53,348 nucleotides of DNA from Sulfurimonas sp. RIFCSPLOWO2_12_36_12 (lineage in GTDB: Bacteria > Campylobacterota > Campylobacteria > Campylobacterales > Sulfurimonadaceae): NCBI GenBank assembly GCA_001829675.1, contig MIBZ01000043.1, positions 20,660-74,007 of the forward strand, read 5' to 3'. Positions 8,186 through 16,887 of this stretch are shown piece by piece. Position 1 is the first letter of the stretch. Every line of letters starts with the position of its first letter. The position numbers and the translations under genes were made by a program. Under the pieces are notes generated by a model, which was not told the origin of the DNA, ran no database searches, and saw only the letters and a program-made list of their open reading frames with translations.

Positions 8186-9232
8186 CATTTGAGCAGCGAC
8201 TTCTGCAGCGAAATCGTCAACTTTTTTCTCAATTCCTTCACCTACTTCAAGGCGAACGAAATCAATAATTTCAGCTTTACCGCCAGCTTCTTTAGCAGCA
8301 GCTTCAACAGCTTGTGCAACTGTTAATTTGTCATTTAAAACATAAGTTTGGTCTAGTAGTGCTAGTTCTTTATCTAAAGTCGTGTTATCATCAATAAAAC
8401 GAGCTAAAGAGCCAGGAACAATTTTATCCCAGATAGCTTCAGGCTTATTTTGAGATTTTAAAACTTCTTTGATATCAGCTTCAGCCTTAGCTAAAACCTC
8501 ATCTGTCAATTGACACATCGAGATAAACTGAGGAACATTTTTAAGAGGTTTTTTAAGACGAGATAGCTCTTCGTTCTCTTTTTTTATCGCTTCAATTCTG
8601 CCAATAGTCTCTGATGTTACGAAATCCATATCAAAATCTCTAAAAGAGAGAGTTTTTGGTTTCATAGCAGATGCGTGCATTGCAACATTTTTAAGCATCG
8701 GTCTAAGTGCGTCAGCAGTTTTTTTACTATCACATTTAGCAGCTACGATAACAGCAATACGGTTGTTTGAATGAATATAACCATTAATTGCAACCGTATC
8801 ATCACTAGCTTCGATAGTTCTAAAACGGCGAAGTTCTATCTTCTCACCGATTTTTATAACAGCTTCGCTAAAGTATGTTCCAAATGCCGTTGCTTTTACG
8901 CTCTCAACATCAGCTGGAGAAGTTGCATAAATCTCTTCCGTTGTTTTTAAAACTAAGTTTTTAAAGCCTTCATTTTGAGCAACGAAATCCGTTTCAGAGT
9001 TAATCTCAACTACGGTAGCTTTAGAGAAATCATCAGCAATTTTAAAACCGACAAGACCTTCAGCAGCAACTCTATCAGCTTTTTTAGCTGATTGAGCGAT
9101 GCCTCTCTCTTTTAACCAAGCAGTTGCTTTTTCCATGTCTGCGTTACATTCAACTAGAGCTTTTTTGCAATCCATCATCGGCGCATCAGTAGCTGTGCGC
9201 AAATCTTTTACCATTGCTGCTGTAACTTCCAT
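8180..9232 (-). CDS. tsf: Translation elongation factor Ts
   Basis: A 350-residue guanine-nucleotide exchange factor for EF-Tu. The N-terminal UBA-like domain ([19 protein letters not shown]) and the [11 protein letters not shown] core motif that inserts into EF-Tu are clear. The protein is longer than the E. coli form, as is usual in epsilonproteobacteria. It starts two bases after the rpsB stop, the universal rpsB-tsf pairing. Confidence 0.97.
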   Translation of the reverse strand: MEVTAAMVKDLRTATDAPMMDCKKALVECNADMEKATAWLKERGIAQSAKKADRVAAEGLVGFKIADDFSKATVVEINSETDFVAQNEGFKNLVLKTTEEIYATSPADVESVKATAFGTYFSEAVIKIGEKIELRRFRTIEASDDTVAINGYIHSNNRIAVIVAAKCDSKKTADALRPMLKNVAMHASAMKPKTLSFRDFDMDFVTSETIGRIEAIKKENEELSRLKKPLKNVPQFISMCQLTDEVLAKAEADIKEVLKSQNKPEAIWDKIVPGSLARFIDDNTTLDKELALLDQTYVLNDKLTVAQAVEAAAKEAGGKAEIIDFVRLEVGEGIEKKVDDFAAEVAAQMG

Positions 9233-9234
9233 GA

Positions 9235-10014
9235 TTATACTTCCTCTGTTTCGAAATCTTCTGCCTCAAAAGCGTCAGCATCTTCAGGAGCAATCTCTTC
9301 TGCAGATTCTGGTTGAATCTCATCTCTTCCGCCGCTTCTTAATGCTTTACCTTCGTTTATCGCTTCTGTCATTTCACGACAGAAAAGTTGAATAGAACGA
9401 ATAGCATCATCATTACCTGGAATTGGATAAGTGATTATGTCCGGATCACAGTTTGTGTCAAGTGGAGCAACAACAGGAATACCTAGACAACGAGCTTCTA
9501 AAACAGCGATGTGCTCTTTTACCGCATCCATAACAAAAAGCATGTCCGGAAGTTTTTTCATATTACGGATACCGCCGAAATATACTTCTAGTTTCTCTTT
9601 TTGACGAGTAAGCATTAGAGCTTCTTTTTTAGTTAGAAGATCCATTTGACCATTTTCTTGCATCTCAGAGATAACATCAAGTTTACGAATAGATTTTTGG
9701 ATAGTTGGGAAGTTTGTAAGCATACCGCCTAACCATCTATTGTCAACATATGGCATTCCACAAGCTATTGCCGCATCTCTAACCGAAGCACGAGCCTGTT
9801 TTTTTGTTCCAACGAAAAGAACTGTTTTACCCTCAGCCGCTGCATCAACAACGATTTGGTATGTGTTACGGAAATAACGAAGAGTTTTTTGTAAATCTAT
9901 AATATAGATATTTTTACGAACACCAAAGATGTATTTTTTCATTTTTGGATTCCAACGACGAGTTTGGTGTCCGAAGTGTACACCACACTCTAATAGGTCT
10001 TTCATAGTTACCAT
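9235..10014 (-). CDS. rpsB: 30S ribosomal protein S2
   Basis: A 259-residue small-subunit protein. The N-terminus [20 protein letters not shown] and [17 protein letters not shown] are diagnostic of S2. The C-terminus carries a Glu/Asp-rich tail of about 30 residues ([21 protein letters not shown]). AAAGGA precedes the ATG. The message begins about 140 bases upstream, leaving room for leader regulation. Confidence 0.98.
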   Translation of the reverse strand: MVTMKDLLECGVHFGHQTRRWNPKMKKYIFGVRKNIYIIDLQKTLRYFRNTYQIVVDAAAEGKTVLFVGTKKQARASVRDAAIACGMPYVDNRWLGGMLTNFPTIQKSIRKLDVISEMQENGQMDLLTKKEALMLTRQKEKLEVYFGGIRNMKKLPDMLFVMDAVKEHIAVLEARCLGIPVVAPLDTNCDPDIITYPIPGNDDAIRSIQLFCREMTEAINEGKALRSGGRDEIQPESAEEIAPEDADAFEAEDFETEEV

Positions 10015-10165
10015 TCAAGGTCCTTTAAGGGCATTTTTCAGCCAGAAATTTGTCAGTTAGCTTTGGTAATATCGGGCAATTATTCACCTATAAAGGGAGT
10101 TGCACTGACTTTTGATACATACCTGTTGAATATTTCTTTAACTAAAAACTAAAGAAAATCCGCGA

Positions 10166-10171
10166 ATTATA
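10166..10171 (-). promoter_or_regulatory. Candidate rpsB-tsf promoter (-10 TATAAT)
   Basis: A perfect TATAAT is preceded by TTTTTAG on the minus strand, the T-rich lead-in common before -10 boxes in this group. The predicted start is near 10158, giving a 5' leader of about 140 bases, long for a simple ribosomal gene. Binding of S2 to its own leader is known in E. coli; it is not shown here. Confidence 0.6.
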
Positions 10172-10285
10172 CTAAAAAGATATTTAAATTTTGCTTTTTT
10201 ACTTTTTATTGTCTTTACTTGGTAACACCATTGAGATGTATTACATTTATTTATACAAAATTATCACAATTTAAAAAAAAATTTA

Positions 10286-10291
10286 TATAAT
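10286..10291 (+). promoter_or_regulatory. Candidate porin promoter (-10 TATAAT) with a palindrome at the start site
   Basis: TATAAT at 10286-10291 would start RNA near 10298. The perfect 10-base palindrome GTACTAGTAC at 10301-10310 falls right at the start and could be an operator. Confidence 0.5.
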
Positions 10292-10367
10292 CTTGGTATA
10301 GTACTAGTACAATATCATAAAAAAGTGCTCTGCCCGCGGTGCTGCTTTTTTAAAAAAAAGGATTAGA

Positions 10368-12011
10368 ATGAATAGGCCATTACTACTATCTTTAGCCGCT
10401 GCTGCGCTTCTTGGAACAAATCTTAATGCACAAACGATGTATGAGCGGTTTGAGGCAATGGAAAAAGAGATGAACAAGCTAAAGCAAGAGATTGCAACAC
10501 TTAAATCTGCAAAATCGGTAAAACCTGCAAAATCAGCTAAAAAAGTTGAAGAAGATGCTGAAGATGATGAAACAGTTGCTTCAAAAGATAAAGAGAGCGA
10601 AGAGGAAGAGGAAGTTGCTTCAAAAGATAAAGGCGAAAAAACTACAACAGTAGCTGCTTCAAGCGATAAAGAAGAGGACGAAGGCGGCGAAGAGATAGCT
10701 TCAACCGAAGATAGGCTTTTTGACCTTGAAGAAGCGGTTTCTGAAATTAACAGAAACACATCGGGTTCACGCCTTAAGTTCAATGTTGACTATAGATTTG
10801 CAATAGAAAATATGGATTACGAGATGGCTGACGGAAGCAAAGCTAAAAATGATGCTTTCATGACAAACAGACTATGGATAGATATGGGTTATAAAGCTAC
10901 AAACAACCTAAGCTTTATAGGTCAGCTTGCGTACAATAAAGCTCTTGGTCAGCGCTCTGGAGCAAGTGATCCTTCATCTGCATCACTTGAAGGATTTGAC
11001 TGGATAGCAAATGAGAATGCCTATGATGATGCAATAAGGGTTCGAACTGCTTACTTTCTGTGGCAAGATACCCAGTTTATGGGTCTTGATATGCCATGGA
11101 CATTTAGCATCGGTCGTCGCCCGTCTACAAACGGACAACTTGTAAATCTAAGAGATGATGATCACGCATCTTCTCCTTTAGGACATGCAATAAATGTTGA
11201 GTTTGACGGTTTAAGCTCTCAATTTACACTAAATAAAAAGTATGGAACATCTGTAAAACTTTGTCTTGGCCGCGGTATGAGCAATGCAGCTCCAAAATTT
11301 ACAGCTACTCCTTATGCTGATGTATCAACTACAAATTCAAATATTGACATCGCCGGATTAATTTTTACCCCTTATGATGATAAGCGTTACAAACTATCTA
11401 CTATGTACTACTATGCAGATAATCTAATAGATGCAACAAATCCTATGGACTATACTGCCGGCTTTGATACGGTTGGCGGTATGCATAGCGCAACTGCTTA
11501 TTTTTCAGCCAAAGGTATCGGCAAAGATTTAGGTGCTTTCTTGGATGATACAACTGTTTTTGCAAGCTTTGCTGTTTCAAAAACTGATCCAAAAGAGGGT
11601 AATGCAATGCTTGGCTCTGCCATCGATGAGAGCAAGACCGGTACATCTTTTTGGGTTGGAACACAATTCCCTTCACTTCTCACAGAGGATGGAAAATGGG
11701 GTGTCGAGTATAACCACGGAAGCAAATACTGGAGAAGTATGACTTATGGAGAAGATACAAATATCGGCTCAAAACTTGCGGCTCGCGGTGATGCTTATGA
11801 AGCTTACTTTACAGAGTACTTAGTTGACGATATTCTTTCTATGCAGCTTCGTTATACATATATAGACTACAAATATAGCGGGAGCAATGGGTTCTTTGGA
11901 AACAACACAGGAACGCCTGTGACTATGGATCAAGCTGTTGCTTACGGTATGGGTGGTATGGTTGTAGACAAAGCGCAAGATATCCGTCTTTACATTCGTT
12001 ACAGATACTAA
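10368..12011 (+). CDS. Outer-membrane porin-like protein (DUF3373 type)
   Basis: A 547-residue exported protein. A signal peptide (residues 1-21, ending LNAQ) is followed by a coiled coil (about 24-48), then a Lys/Glu/Ser-rich linker with repeated VASKDK (about 50-115). The long C-terminal part has alternating beta-strand texture and ends in LYIRYRY with a terminal aromatic residue, as expected for an outer-membrane barrel. It resembles the DUF3373 proteins common in Sulfurimonas and relatives. The cargo is unknown. The coiled coil may trimerise or span the periplasm. It has its own promoter and long leader, and converges on bcp across a palindromic repeat. Confidence 0.75.
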   Translation: MNRPLLLSLAAAALLGTNLNAQTMYERFEAMEKEMNKLKQEIATLKSAKSVKPAKSAKKVEEDAEDDETVASKDKESEEEEEVASKDKGEKTTTVAASSDKEEDEGGEEIASTEDRLFDLEEAVSEINRNTSGSRLKFNVDYRFAIENMDYEMADGSKAKNDAFMTNRLWIDMGYKATNNLSFIGQLAYNKALGQRSGASDPSSASLEGFDWIANENAYDDAIRVRTAYFLWQDTQFMGLDMPWTFSIGRRPSTNGQLVNLRDDDHASSPLGHAINVEFDGLSSQFTLNKKYGTSVKLCLGRGMSNAAPKFTATPYADVSTTNSNIDIAGLIFTPYDDKRYKLSTMYYYADNLIDATNPMDYTAGFDTVGGMHSATAYFSAKGIGKDLGAFLDDTTVFASFAVSKTDPKEGNAMLGSAIDESKTGTSFWVGTQFPSLLTEDGKWGVEYNHGSKYWRSMTYGEDTNIGSKLAARGDAYEAYFTEYLVDDILSMQLRYTYIDYKYSGSNGFFGNNTGTPVTMDQAVAYGMGGMVVDKAQDIRLYIRYRY

Positions 12012-12019
12012 TAAATTTT

Positions 12020-12079
12020 CCGTTCACCCTGAGCTAGTCGAAGGGTGAGCTCATGGTTCGACAGGCTCACCACGAACGG
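12020..12079. repeat. 60-base palindromic repeat between convergent genes
   Basis: The whole element is an imperfect inverted repeat: CCGTTC at the left end mirrors GAACGG at the right, and GAGC-TA-GTCGAA mirrors TTCGAC-AG-GCTC. A second nested hairpin, CACCCT...AGGGTG, lies in the left arm. From memory, the core TTCGACAGGCTCA recurs in intergenic repeats of many unrelated bacteria; this was not searched. It sits between the ends of the porin gene and bcp and may also terminate both. Confidence 0.85.
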
Positions 12080-12089
12080 TTAATTTACA

Positions 12090-12557
12090 TTAAGCCTGCA
12101 GAGCTTCTAACTTCTCTTTTACAATTCTTGCGTGCTCTTTTACTTTGACATTTTTCCAGATAGCTTTTATGATACCCTCAGGATTTATAATCAGAGTTGA
12201 GCGGACAATTCCCATATACTCTTTACCGTAATTTTTCTTCAACTGCCAAATACCGTAATTTTGCAACATTGAAGTATCTTCATCGCTTAAGAGAGTAATG
12301 CTTAAATCTTTTTTATCTATAAAATCACGATGCTTTGAAGTGCTGTCTGCACTCACACCGATAACAATCGCATTTAAGGCACCAAAATCGGGTGCGGCAT
12401 CGCTAAAGTCGCACGCTTCGGTTGTGCATCCTGGAGTATTGTCTTTTGGGTAGAAGTAGAGAACAATCCACTTCCCCTTTAAATCTCTAAGACATATCTC
12501 AACATCGTCTTGATTCGGCAGACAAAATTCTGGGGCTTTAGTATCTATTTCTATCAT
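12090..12557 (-). CDS. bcp: Thiol peroxidase of the Bcp/PrxQ family
   Basis: A 155-residue peroxiredoxin that reduces hydrogen peroxide and organic peroxides using thioredoxin. The peroxidatic Cys44 and resolving Cys49 are in DNTPGCTTEACDF, the atypical 2-Cys arrangement of PrxQ. Length is normal. It is the last gene of the mqnP-to-bcp run, 16 bases after the cytochrome gene. Confidence 0.95.
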   Translation of the reverse strand: MIEIDTKAPEFCLPNQDDVEICLRDLKGKWIVLYFYPKDNTPGCTTEACDFSDAAPDFGALNAIVIGVSADSTSKHRDFIDKKDLSITLLSDEDTSMLQNYGIWQLKKNYGKEYMGIVRSTLIINPEGIIKAIWKNVKVKEHARIVKEKLEALQA

Positions 12558-12573
12558 TAAATATATTCCTTAA

Positions 12574-13155
12574 TTAAAAATTCTCTTTTGTTTTTCCGTT
12601 TATCATAGTTGACACTATGCCATGCTCATCTCTTATATCTGCAACCACTACTCCCGCAATATGAAGAGGTATGAATATTAAGAAGTAGTTATAAACCAGT
12701 TCGTGAAGCTCTTTTATGCTTTTTACCGTGGCTTCAGCCAAAACCAACTCCTCTTTAAGATACATAGCAAAACCGCTTACAGTCATAAAAATCAGCGCCG
12801 CATACAAAATATAGTATGAAGCTTTAACACCTTTTTTATGCAGGTTTAAAGAGGCAAAATCCTCTCTTTTGCTTTTATCAAAAAACATTAAAGCTATTCT
12901 GTAAATAACCAAAAAAGCAAGGGCATAACCAAGGAGGAGATGCCACTCCCACATTCCTGCACGGATAGCCTTTGCAATTATTACTGCATCCTCTTTGAAG
13001 ATATCAACTCCAATTTCAGAGAGTTTTGTCATTATAATCTCTGAATTTGTTCTATAATTCAAAAAACCTTTTCTCAGTAGTACCGTTCCAACAAGTCCTA
13101 AAACAACTATCGCATTTAGCCAATGCCAAATTCTAAAACCAACCGTGTATTTCAT
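12574..13155 (-). CDS. Membrane b-type cytochrome (cytochrome b561 / hydrogenase cytochrome-like)
   Basis: A 193-residue membrane protein with about four helices. Possible haem-ligand histidines occur in RIWHWLNAIV near the N-terminus, WEWHLLLGYALAF, and LHIAGVVVADIRDEHG near the C-terminus; the last resembles the final helix of cytochrome b561 and hydrogenase-type cytochrome b subunits. It probably carries electrons between a periplasmic partner and quinone, but no such partner is adjacent. It sits between the DUF420 protein and bcp with short gaps, suggesting a redox cluster at the end of the operon. Confidence 0.75.
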   Translation of the reverse strand: MKYTVGFRIWHWLNAIVVLGLVGTVLLRKGFLNYRTNSEIIMTKLSEIGVDIFKEDAVIIAKAIRAGMWEWHLLLGYALAFLVIYRIALMFFDKSKREDFASLNLHKKGVKASYYILYAALIFMTVSGFAMYLKEELVLAEATVKSIKELHELVYNYFLIFIPLHIAGVVVADIRDEHGIVSTMINGKTKENF

Positions 13156-13172
13156 CTTAAACTCCTATATTT

Positions 13173-13640
13173 TCAATATACAAACATTAAGAAATATACC
13201 CAAATTCCTGTTAATGATGTAAGTATAACTCCACCAAATGTAACTAGTCCTGCTTTTCTATGTTTACCTGATTGCAACTGTTTTTTAACTCTAAAAATAG
13301 TTGATCCCCATACGATTAATGCTATAACAGAAACGATTATATGAAAAATCAAAACTATAAAAGCGTAATCATGAGAAACTCCGCTGCCTTGCATAAAGGT
13401 GTTAAAACCGCCGCTAACTCTTACTCCATACTCAAAATAGGTAAGCACAATAACCGAAAAAGCAAATATAAATATTTGAAGATATGCATGAACTTTGTAG
13501 TGCTTATTTCTGGCAAATGAGATTGCAATAGCTACAAGAAAAGGTAAAAGTGAAACAATCAATGTTACCAAATCCATAAAAAACGGCGCACGAGTGCCAA
13601 AAAAACCTGCCCCAAACATATATCCAAAATCACTAGCCAT
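13173..13640 (-). CDS. DUF420-like small membrane protein
   Basis: A 155-residue protein with four predicted membrane helices and conserved-looking histidines (HYKVHAYLQIF, SHDYAFIVLIFHIIVS). Layout and size resemble DUF420 proteins, which often neighbour cytochrome or haem-related genes. It overlaps the murG end by eight bases and precedes the b-type cytochrome, so a shared redox role is plausible. The biochemical function is unknown. Confidence 0.65.
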   Translation of the reverse strand: MASDFGYMFGAGFFGTRAPFFMDLVTLIVSLLPFLVAIAISFARNKHYKVHAYLQIFIFAFSVIVLTYFEYGVRVSGGFNTFMQGSGVSHDYAFIVLIFHIIVSVIALIVWGSTIFRVKKQLQSGKHRKAGLVTFGGVILTSLTGIWVYFLMFVY

Positions 13641-14655
13641 TTACGACCTTAACTACATCTAATATCATATTTTTTGCCGCATCCCTGCTTGACTCTTTTA
13701 AAAGAGCCATGCTTTTGCTCTCTAGATTTTGTGTTAAAATTGAAACTAAAATTGATTTTAAATCTTTATCTTCTTGCTCACACCAGCCAAGATTGTTATC
13801 AACTATAAATTTGGCATTATAATATTGGTGATCTGCCGCTGCATGCGGAAATGGGATAAACAGCGCAGGCAGACCGTTTGCACAAAGTTCCCATAATGTA
13901 CTTGCACCTGCACGGCTCACCGCCAAATCTGCTTTTGACATTAGAGTGCTCATCTCTTTTGTAAATGCGTAAAGTTCCACTTCGACATCTAGCGCTTGAT
14001 ACTCTTTTTTTACTCTCTCAAAATCACTCTCGCCAGTCTGATGAATTATCTTTATTCCCAAGTTTTGAAGCTCTTTTGCAACACTCAAAGCCAAATTATT
14101 TATGGCTTTTGCACCCTGCGAACCGCCTAAAAAAATGACCGTTTTTATATCGCTTCTCACTCTTGCACTCTTAAAAAATTCATCTTTAACCGGATAACCT
14201 TTGATTGGTGAATTTTTATCATAAGCGGATATAAACCTCTTGGCAAATGGTTTTAAAATAGAGTTTAATTTCCCGTCAACCGCATTTTGTTCATGTATAA
14301 AAAGAGGTTTAAACAGACTCAGTGTTGCAAAAGATGCAGGAGCTGCGGAGAACCCGCCTACACTGTAAGTTGCCTGAATATTATGCTTTTTAATTATTTT
14401 TCTTGAAGCAAAAAAAGCTTTCAACACCAGCCAAAGAGCCTTTAGTTTGCCTATGCCTTTTTTATTTACAACGCCCGTGGTCTCTAAAAAATAGACATGG
14501 CTAAATATACTGTGTGATTCAAAATATTTTCTGTCCTGTCCGCTTGTTGAACCTATAAAAATAGCTTCATGCCCTTGCTGTGCAACTGCTTCAGCCAAAG
14601 CTTCCGCAATAACCAAATGACCGCCGGTTCCGCCTCCGGTAATACAAATCTTCAT
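13633..14655 (-). CDS. murG: UDP-GlcNAc transferase MurG
   Basis: A 340-residue enzyme that adds N-acetylglucosamine to lipid I to give lipid II at the inner face of the membrane. The N-terminal GGTGGHL loop and FLGGSQGAKAIN are diagnostic, as is the donor-binding region AVSRAGASTLWEL and PFPHAAADHQYYNA. Length is slightly short but normal for the phylum. It follows ftsW, the usual cell-wall pairing. Confidence 0.97.
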   Translation of the reverse strand: MKICITGGGTGGHLVIAEALAEAVAQQGHEAIFIGSTSGQDRKYFESHSIFSHVYFLETTGVVNKKGIGKLKALWLVLKAFFASRKIIKKHNIQATYSVGGFSAAPASFATLSLFKPLFIHEQNAVDGKLNSILKPFAKRFISAYDKNSPIKGYPVKDEFFKSARVRSDIKTVIFLGGSQGAKAINNLALSVAKELQNLGIKIIHQTGESDFERVKKEYQALDVEVELYAFTKEMSTLMSKADLAVSRAGASTLWELCANGLPALFIPFPHAAADHQYYNAKFIVDNNLGWCEQEDKDLKSILVSILTQNLESKSMALLKESSRDAAKNMILDVVKVVNG

Positions 14656-14680
14656 CTATCTATCTCCAAATATATACATG

Positions 14681-15844
14681 TCAATCCATTCTTGCTTTTT
14701 TAGATGCCATAAGAACCATACCTATTCCAATGGACGCGGCCAAAATTGTAGACCCTCCATAACTTAAAAACGGAACAGAGATACCTTTAATCGGAGTAAT
14801 TCCGCTGATTCCATAAGCATTTACCAAAAATGCAAAAGCAAGAAGAAGTCCGATTCCCAAACTAAAAAGATATGTTGTTGAATCATTTGAACGATTTGCA
14901 ATCTTAAAAATTCTATGAAGCATCATTAAAAATATAACTACTACGGTTAAAACACCGACAAATCCGAACTCTTCAGCAAGTCCCGCTAAAACAAAATCGG
15001 TATGAACCTCGCTTAAAAAACCCAATTTAAAAGTTCCGTTTGATATTCCTGTACCAAAGAGACCTCCGTTATGAATTGCATTTAAAGAGTGCCCTATCTG
15101 ATACGGCTCAACCTCTGTCGGAACCCTCAACTGTGCAGCAATCGACTCTGGGAAAATCTCTAAAATATTGTTTTGCGCCAATGCCCACCAAGATTTTATA
15201 CGCAAGATTCTATGCTCTGCCGTAAAAATAAAAAATAGAAAAAACAGAACCGCTCCAACTAAAAGCGTCAAGAAGAACCTAAAACTGCTTCCCGCAAACA
15301 TAAGCATAAAAAGCAGTGTCAGTCCAAGCACTACAACCTGACCCAAGTCATTTTGAACAAAAGCTATAACAAACATTGCTCCTATAAAAACTATTCCATA
15401 AGGTGCAAATCTGATATACTCCTCTTTCACTCCCATACCGCCGTGATGTCCCAATTTTCTTGAGAAACTCCATGCTAAAAAATATACAAAACCGATTTTA
15501 AAAAATTCAACCGGAGCGAGTGAAAATCCAAAAATCTTTATCCATCTTTTTGCTCCTCCAACTGCTGAAACCAAAAATTCAGGTAAAAAGGGCATAGCTA
15601 TCATCAATATCGTAGAGCCTATAAAAAGTGTAAATCCAATAGGTTTTAGATGCCTGTCAGGGTCGCCTTGAGCTAAAAACCAGATAATAAATATGCTTAA
15701 AAATCCAAAAGCTGTTTGTCTGATAGCAAAATGAAACTGATTTACTTCAAAAAGCAGGGTTATATATGCCGAGAGCGAATATACTAAAACAATGCTTATT
15801 CCGATAAGTATTGAGACAAGCGCAAAAAGTTTTCTATCTGCCAT
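14681..15844 (-). CDS. ftsW: Septal peptidoglycan glycosyltransferase FtsW
   Basis: A 387-residue SEDS-family membrane protein with about ten helices that polymerises lipid II at the division site. FKIGFVYFLAW, the large periplasmic loop, and the C-terminal GISGITPIKGISVPFLSYGGSTIL are typical SEDS motifs. FtsW is preferred over RodA because murG follows immediately. It is separated by six bases from the unknown protein upstream. Confidence 0.92.
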   Translation of the reverse strand: MADRKLFALVSILIGISIVLVYSLSAYITLLFEVNQFHFAIRQTAFGFLSIFIIWFLAQGDPDRHLKPIGFTLFIGSTILMIAMPFLPEFLVSAVGGAKRWIKIFGFSLAPVEFFKIGFVYFLAWSFSRKLGHHGGMGVKEEYIRFAPYGIVFIGAMFVIAFVQNDLGQVVVLGLTLLFMLMFAGSSFRFFLTLLVGAVLFFLFFIFTAEHRILRIKSWWALAQNNILEIFPESIAAQLRVPTEVEPYQIGHSLNAIHNGGLFGTGISNGTFKLGFLSEVHTDFVLAGLAEEFGFVGVLTVVVIFLMMLHRIFKIANRSNDSTTYLFSLGIGLLLAFAFLVNAYGISGITPIKGISVPFLSYGGSTILAASIGIGMVLMASKKARMD

Positions 15845-15850
15845 ATATGA

Positions 15851-16369
15851 TTACTTTATTTTGTTGATTTTAAGCACAAACTCAACTTCTGCTTTGGATA
15901 TATGCAACTCTTTTGAGATAGTATCGAGACTAATCCCCTGCTTATAGAGTGATATAACTTTTTCATCATCATTTCCGTGAATAGATGCGGGAATAGATAT
16001 CTGTTTAACACCGCTCTCGAGTGAAGATATTCTGGAGTTAATATGCTCCTCTATATTTTGGATACTCTCTTCTAATTTTCTTAAACCGAGAGAAATAGGC
16101 TTAACCATATCGTAAACTGTTCTCTCAACCTCTTGATATATCTCTTCATCATTCATGCGAGAGCTGTTTTTTTTGATACTTGCCTGGGTGTCGCTGAGTT
16201 TTTTCTTTAGGTAAAAAATCTCTCTGTTTAACTCTTCTGCCGCCGATGCGACAGAGCGAATATTTCTGTTATACTCTGAATCTTTTGTAAAAACATAGTA
16301 GATTAGGTACAAAATCATGGCCGCCATTGCAACCACAAAATACTCTACATTTATAGATTCAAAATTCAT
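15851..16369 (-). CDS. Unknown protein: membrane anchor, coiled coil and C-terminal helix-turn-helix-like end
   Basis: A 172-residue protein that I cannot assign to a named function. Residues about 8-27 form one membrane helix. Residues about 35-125 are charged and heptad-like (EELNREIFYLKKKLSDTQ), suggesting a coiled coil. The end, VISLYKQGISLDTISKELHISKAEVEFVLK, looks like a small helix-turn-helix of the kind found in some bacterial cytoplasmic coiled-coil proteins. Its stop is six bases from ftsW, and it overlaps the upstream gene by four bases. A role beside the division machinery is only suggested by position. Confidence 0.75.
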   Translation of the reverse strand: MNFESINVEYFVVAMAAMILYLIYYVFTKDSEYNRNIRSVASAAEELNREIFYLKKKLSDTQASIKKNSSRMNDEEIYQEVERTVYDMVKPISLGLRKLEESIQNIEEHINSRISSLESGVKQISIPASIHGNDDEKVISLYKQGISLDTISKELHISKAEVEFVLKINKIK

Positions 16370-16887
16370 TCTCTGCTCTCTTTTGCTTCACGAATGAGAA
16401 CTCTCTCTCTTGCGGTGAGGTATGCGCCCCACTCATTCTCGTCACGCTTATGTATCTTTGTGATTTTTGCCAGTGACTTGTCCACTGCCGTAAAAAAGAG
16501 CGCCAAATCTCTTTTTGGATGGACAGGCATCGTAACTCTGCCGTAATACTCCATCCCCTCTTCCAAAACATCCTCACTCAACTTGAAGTGCTCAAATCCG
16601 ATGGACTCTATCTCTGCTTTGCCCGCAAGTGATAATCTTTTTGGCTCTTCATTTCTCAAAAGTTTCTCAATAGCATCTACTTTTCTATGCAGCTCAACAA
16701 TAAGGTTTAACAAAACCGGATCCGTGTCTTGCGTATCGCCTTTTGCACGGGCAATTTTTACCCAATGTGTTATAGAGTCTTCACTGCTTTCATCTATCTG
16801 GTGAAACTCTTTTAAAAATGTCTCTATACTTGAGGCGACTTCGCTAAAAACCAAACCGATTGATACTTTGACTAAACGAACGCTCAT
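16366..16887 (-). CDS. Unknown protein, possibly PilZ-like
   Basis: A 173-residue soluble protein. The N-terminal half is helical and acidic. The C-terminal half (about 82-160, from KRLSLAGKAEIESIGFEHFKL to ALFFTAVDKSLAKITKI) has strand-like texture reminiscent of divergent PilZ domains. The Arg motif and D-x-S-x-x-G motif that bind cyclic di-GMP are not evident, so binding cannot be claimed. It overlaps mqnP upstream and the anchor/coiled-coil protein downstream by four bases each, so all three are coupled. Confidence 0.7.
   Translation of the reverse strand: MSVRLVKVSIGLVFSEVASSIETFLKEFHQIDESSEDSITHWVKIARAKGDTQDTDPVLLNLIVELHRKVDAIEKLLRNEEPKRLSLAGKAEIESIGFEHFKLSEDVLEEGMEYYGRVTMPVHPKRDLALFFTAVDKSLAKITKIHKRDENEWGAYLTARERVLIREAKESRE

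Larger units (their letters stand above)
10015..10367. other. Divergent intergenic region between rpsB and the porin gene
   Basis: These 353 bases contain no convincing gene. On the minus strand lies the rpsB promoter (10166-10171) and a leader of about 140 bases with a small 7-base-pair hairpin (10134-10156). On the plus strand lie the porin promoter (10286-10291), a palindrome (10301-10310) and a stem-loop with an A-run on one side and a T-run on the other (about 10319-10351). AAGGA lies just before the porin ATG. The remainder is AT-rich with no structure that I recognise. Confidence 0.75.

Noticed and set aside
10304..10783. 159-residue Ser-rich minus-strand frame opposite the porin start
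   Set aside because: It is antisense to the low-complexity Lys/Glu/Ser linker of the porin. The Ser bias is the mirror of those codons, with no ribosome site or neighbour support.
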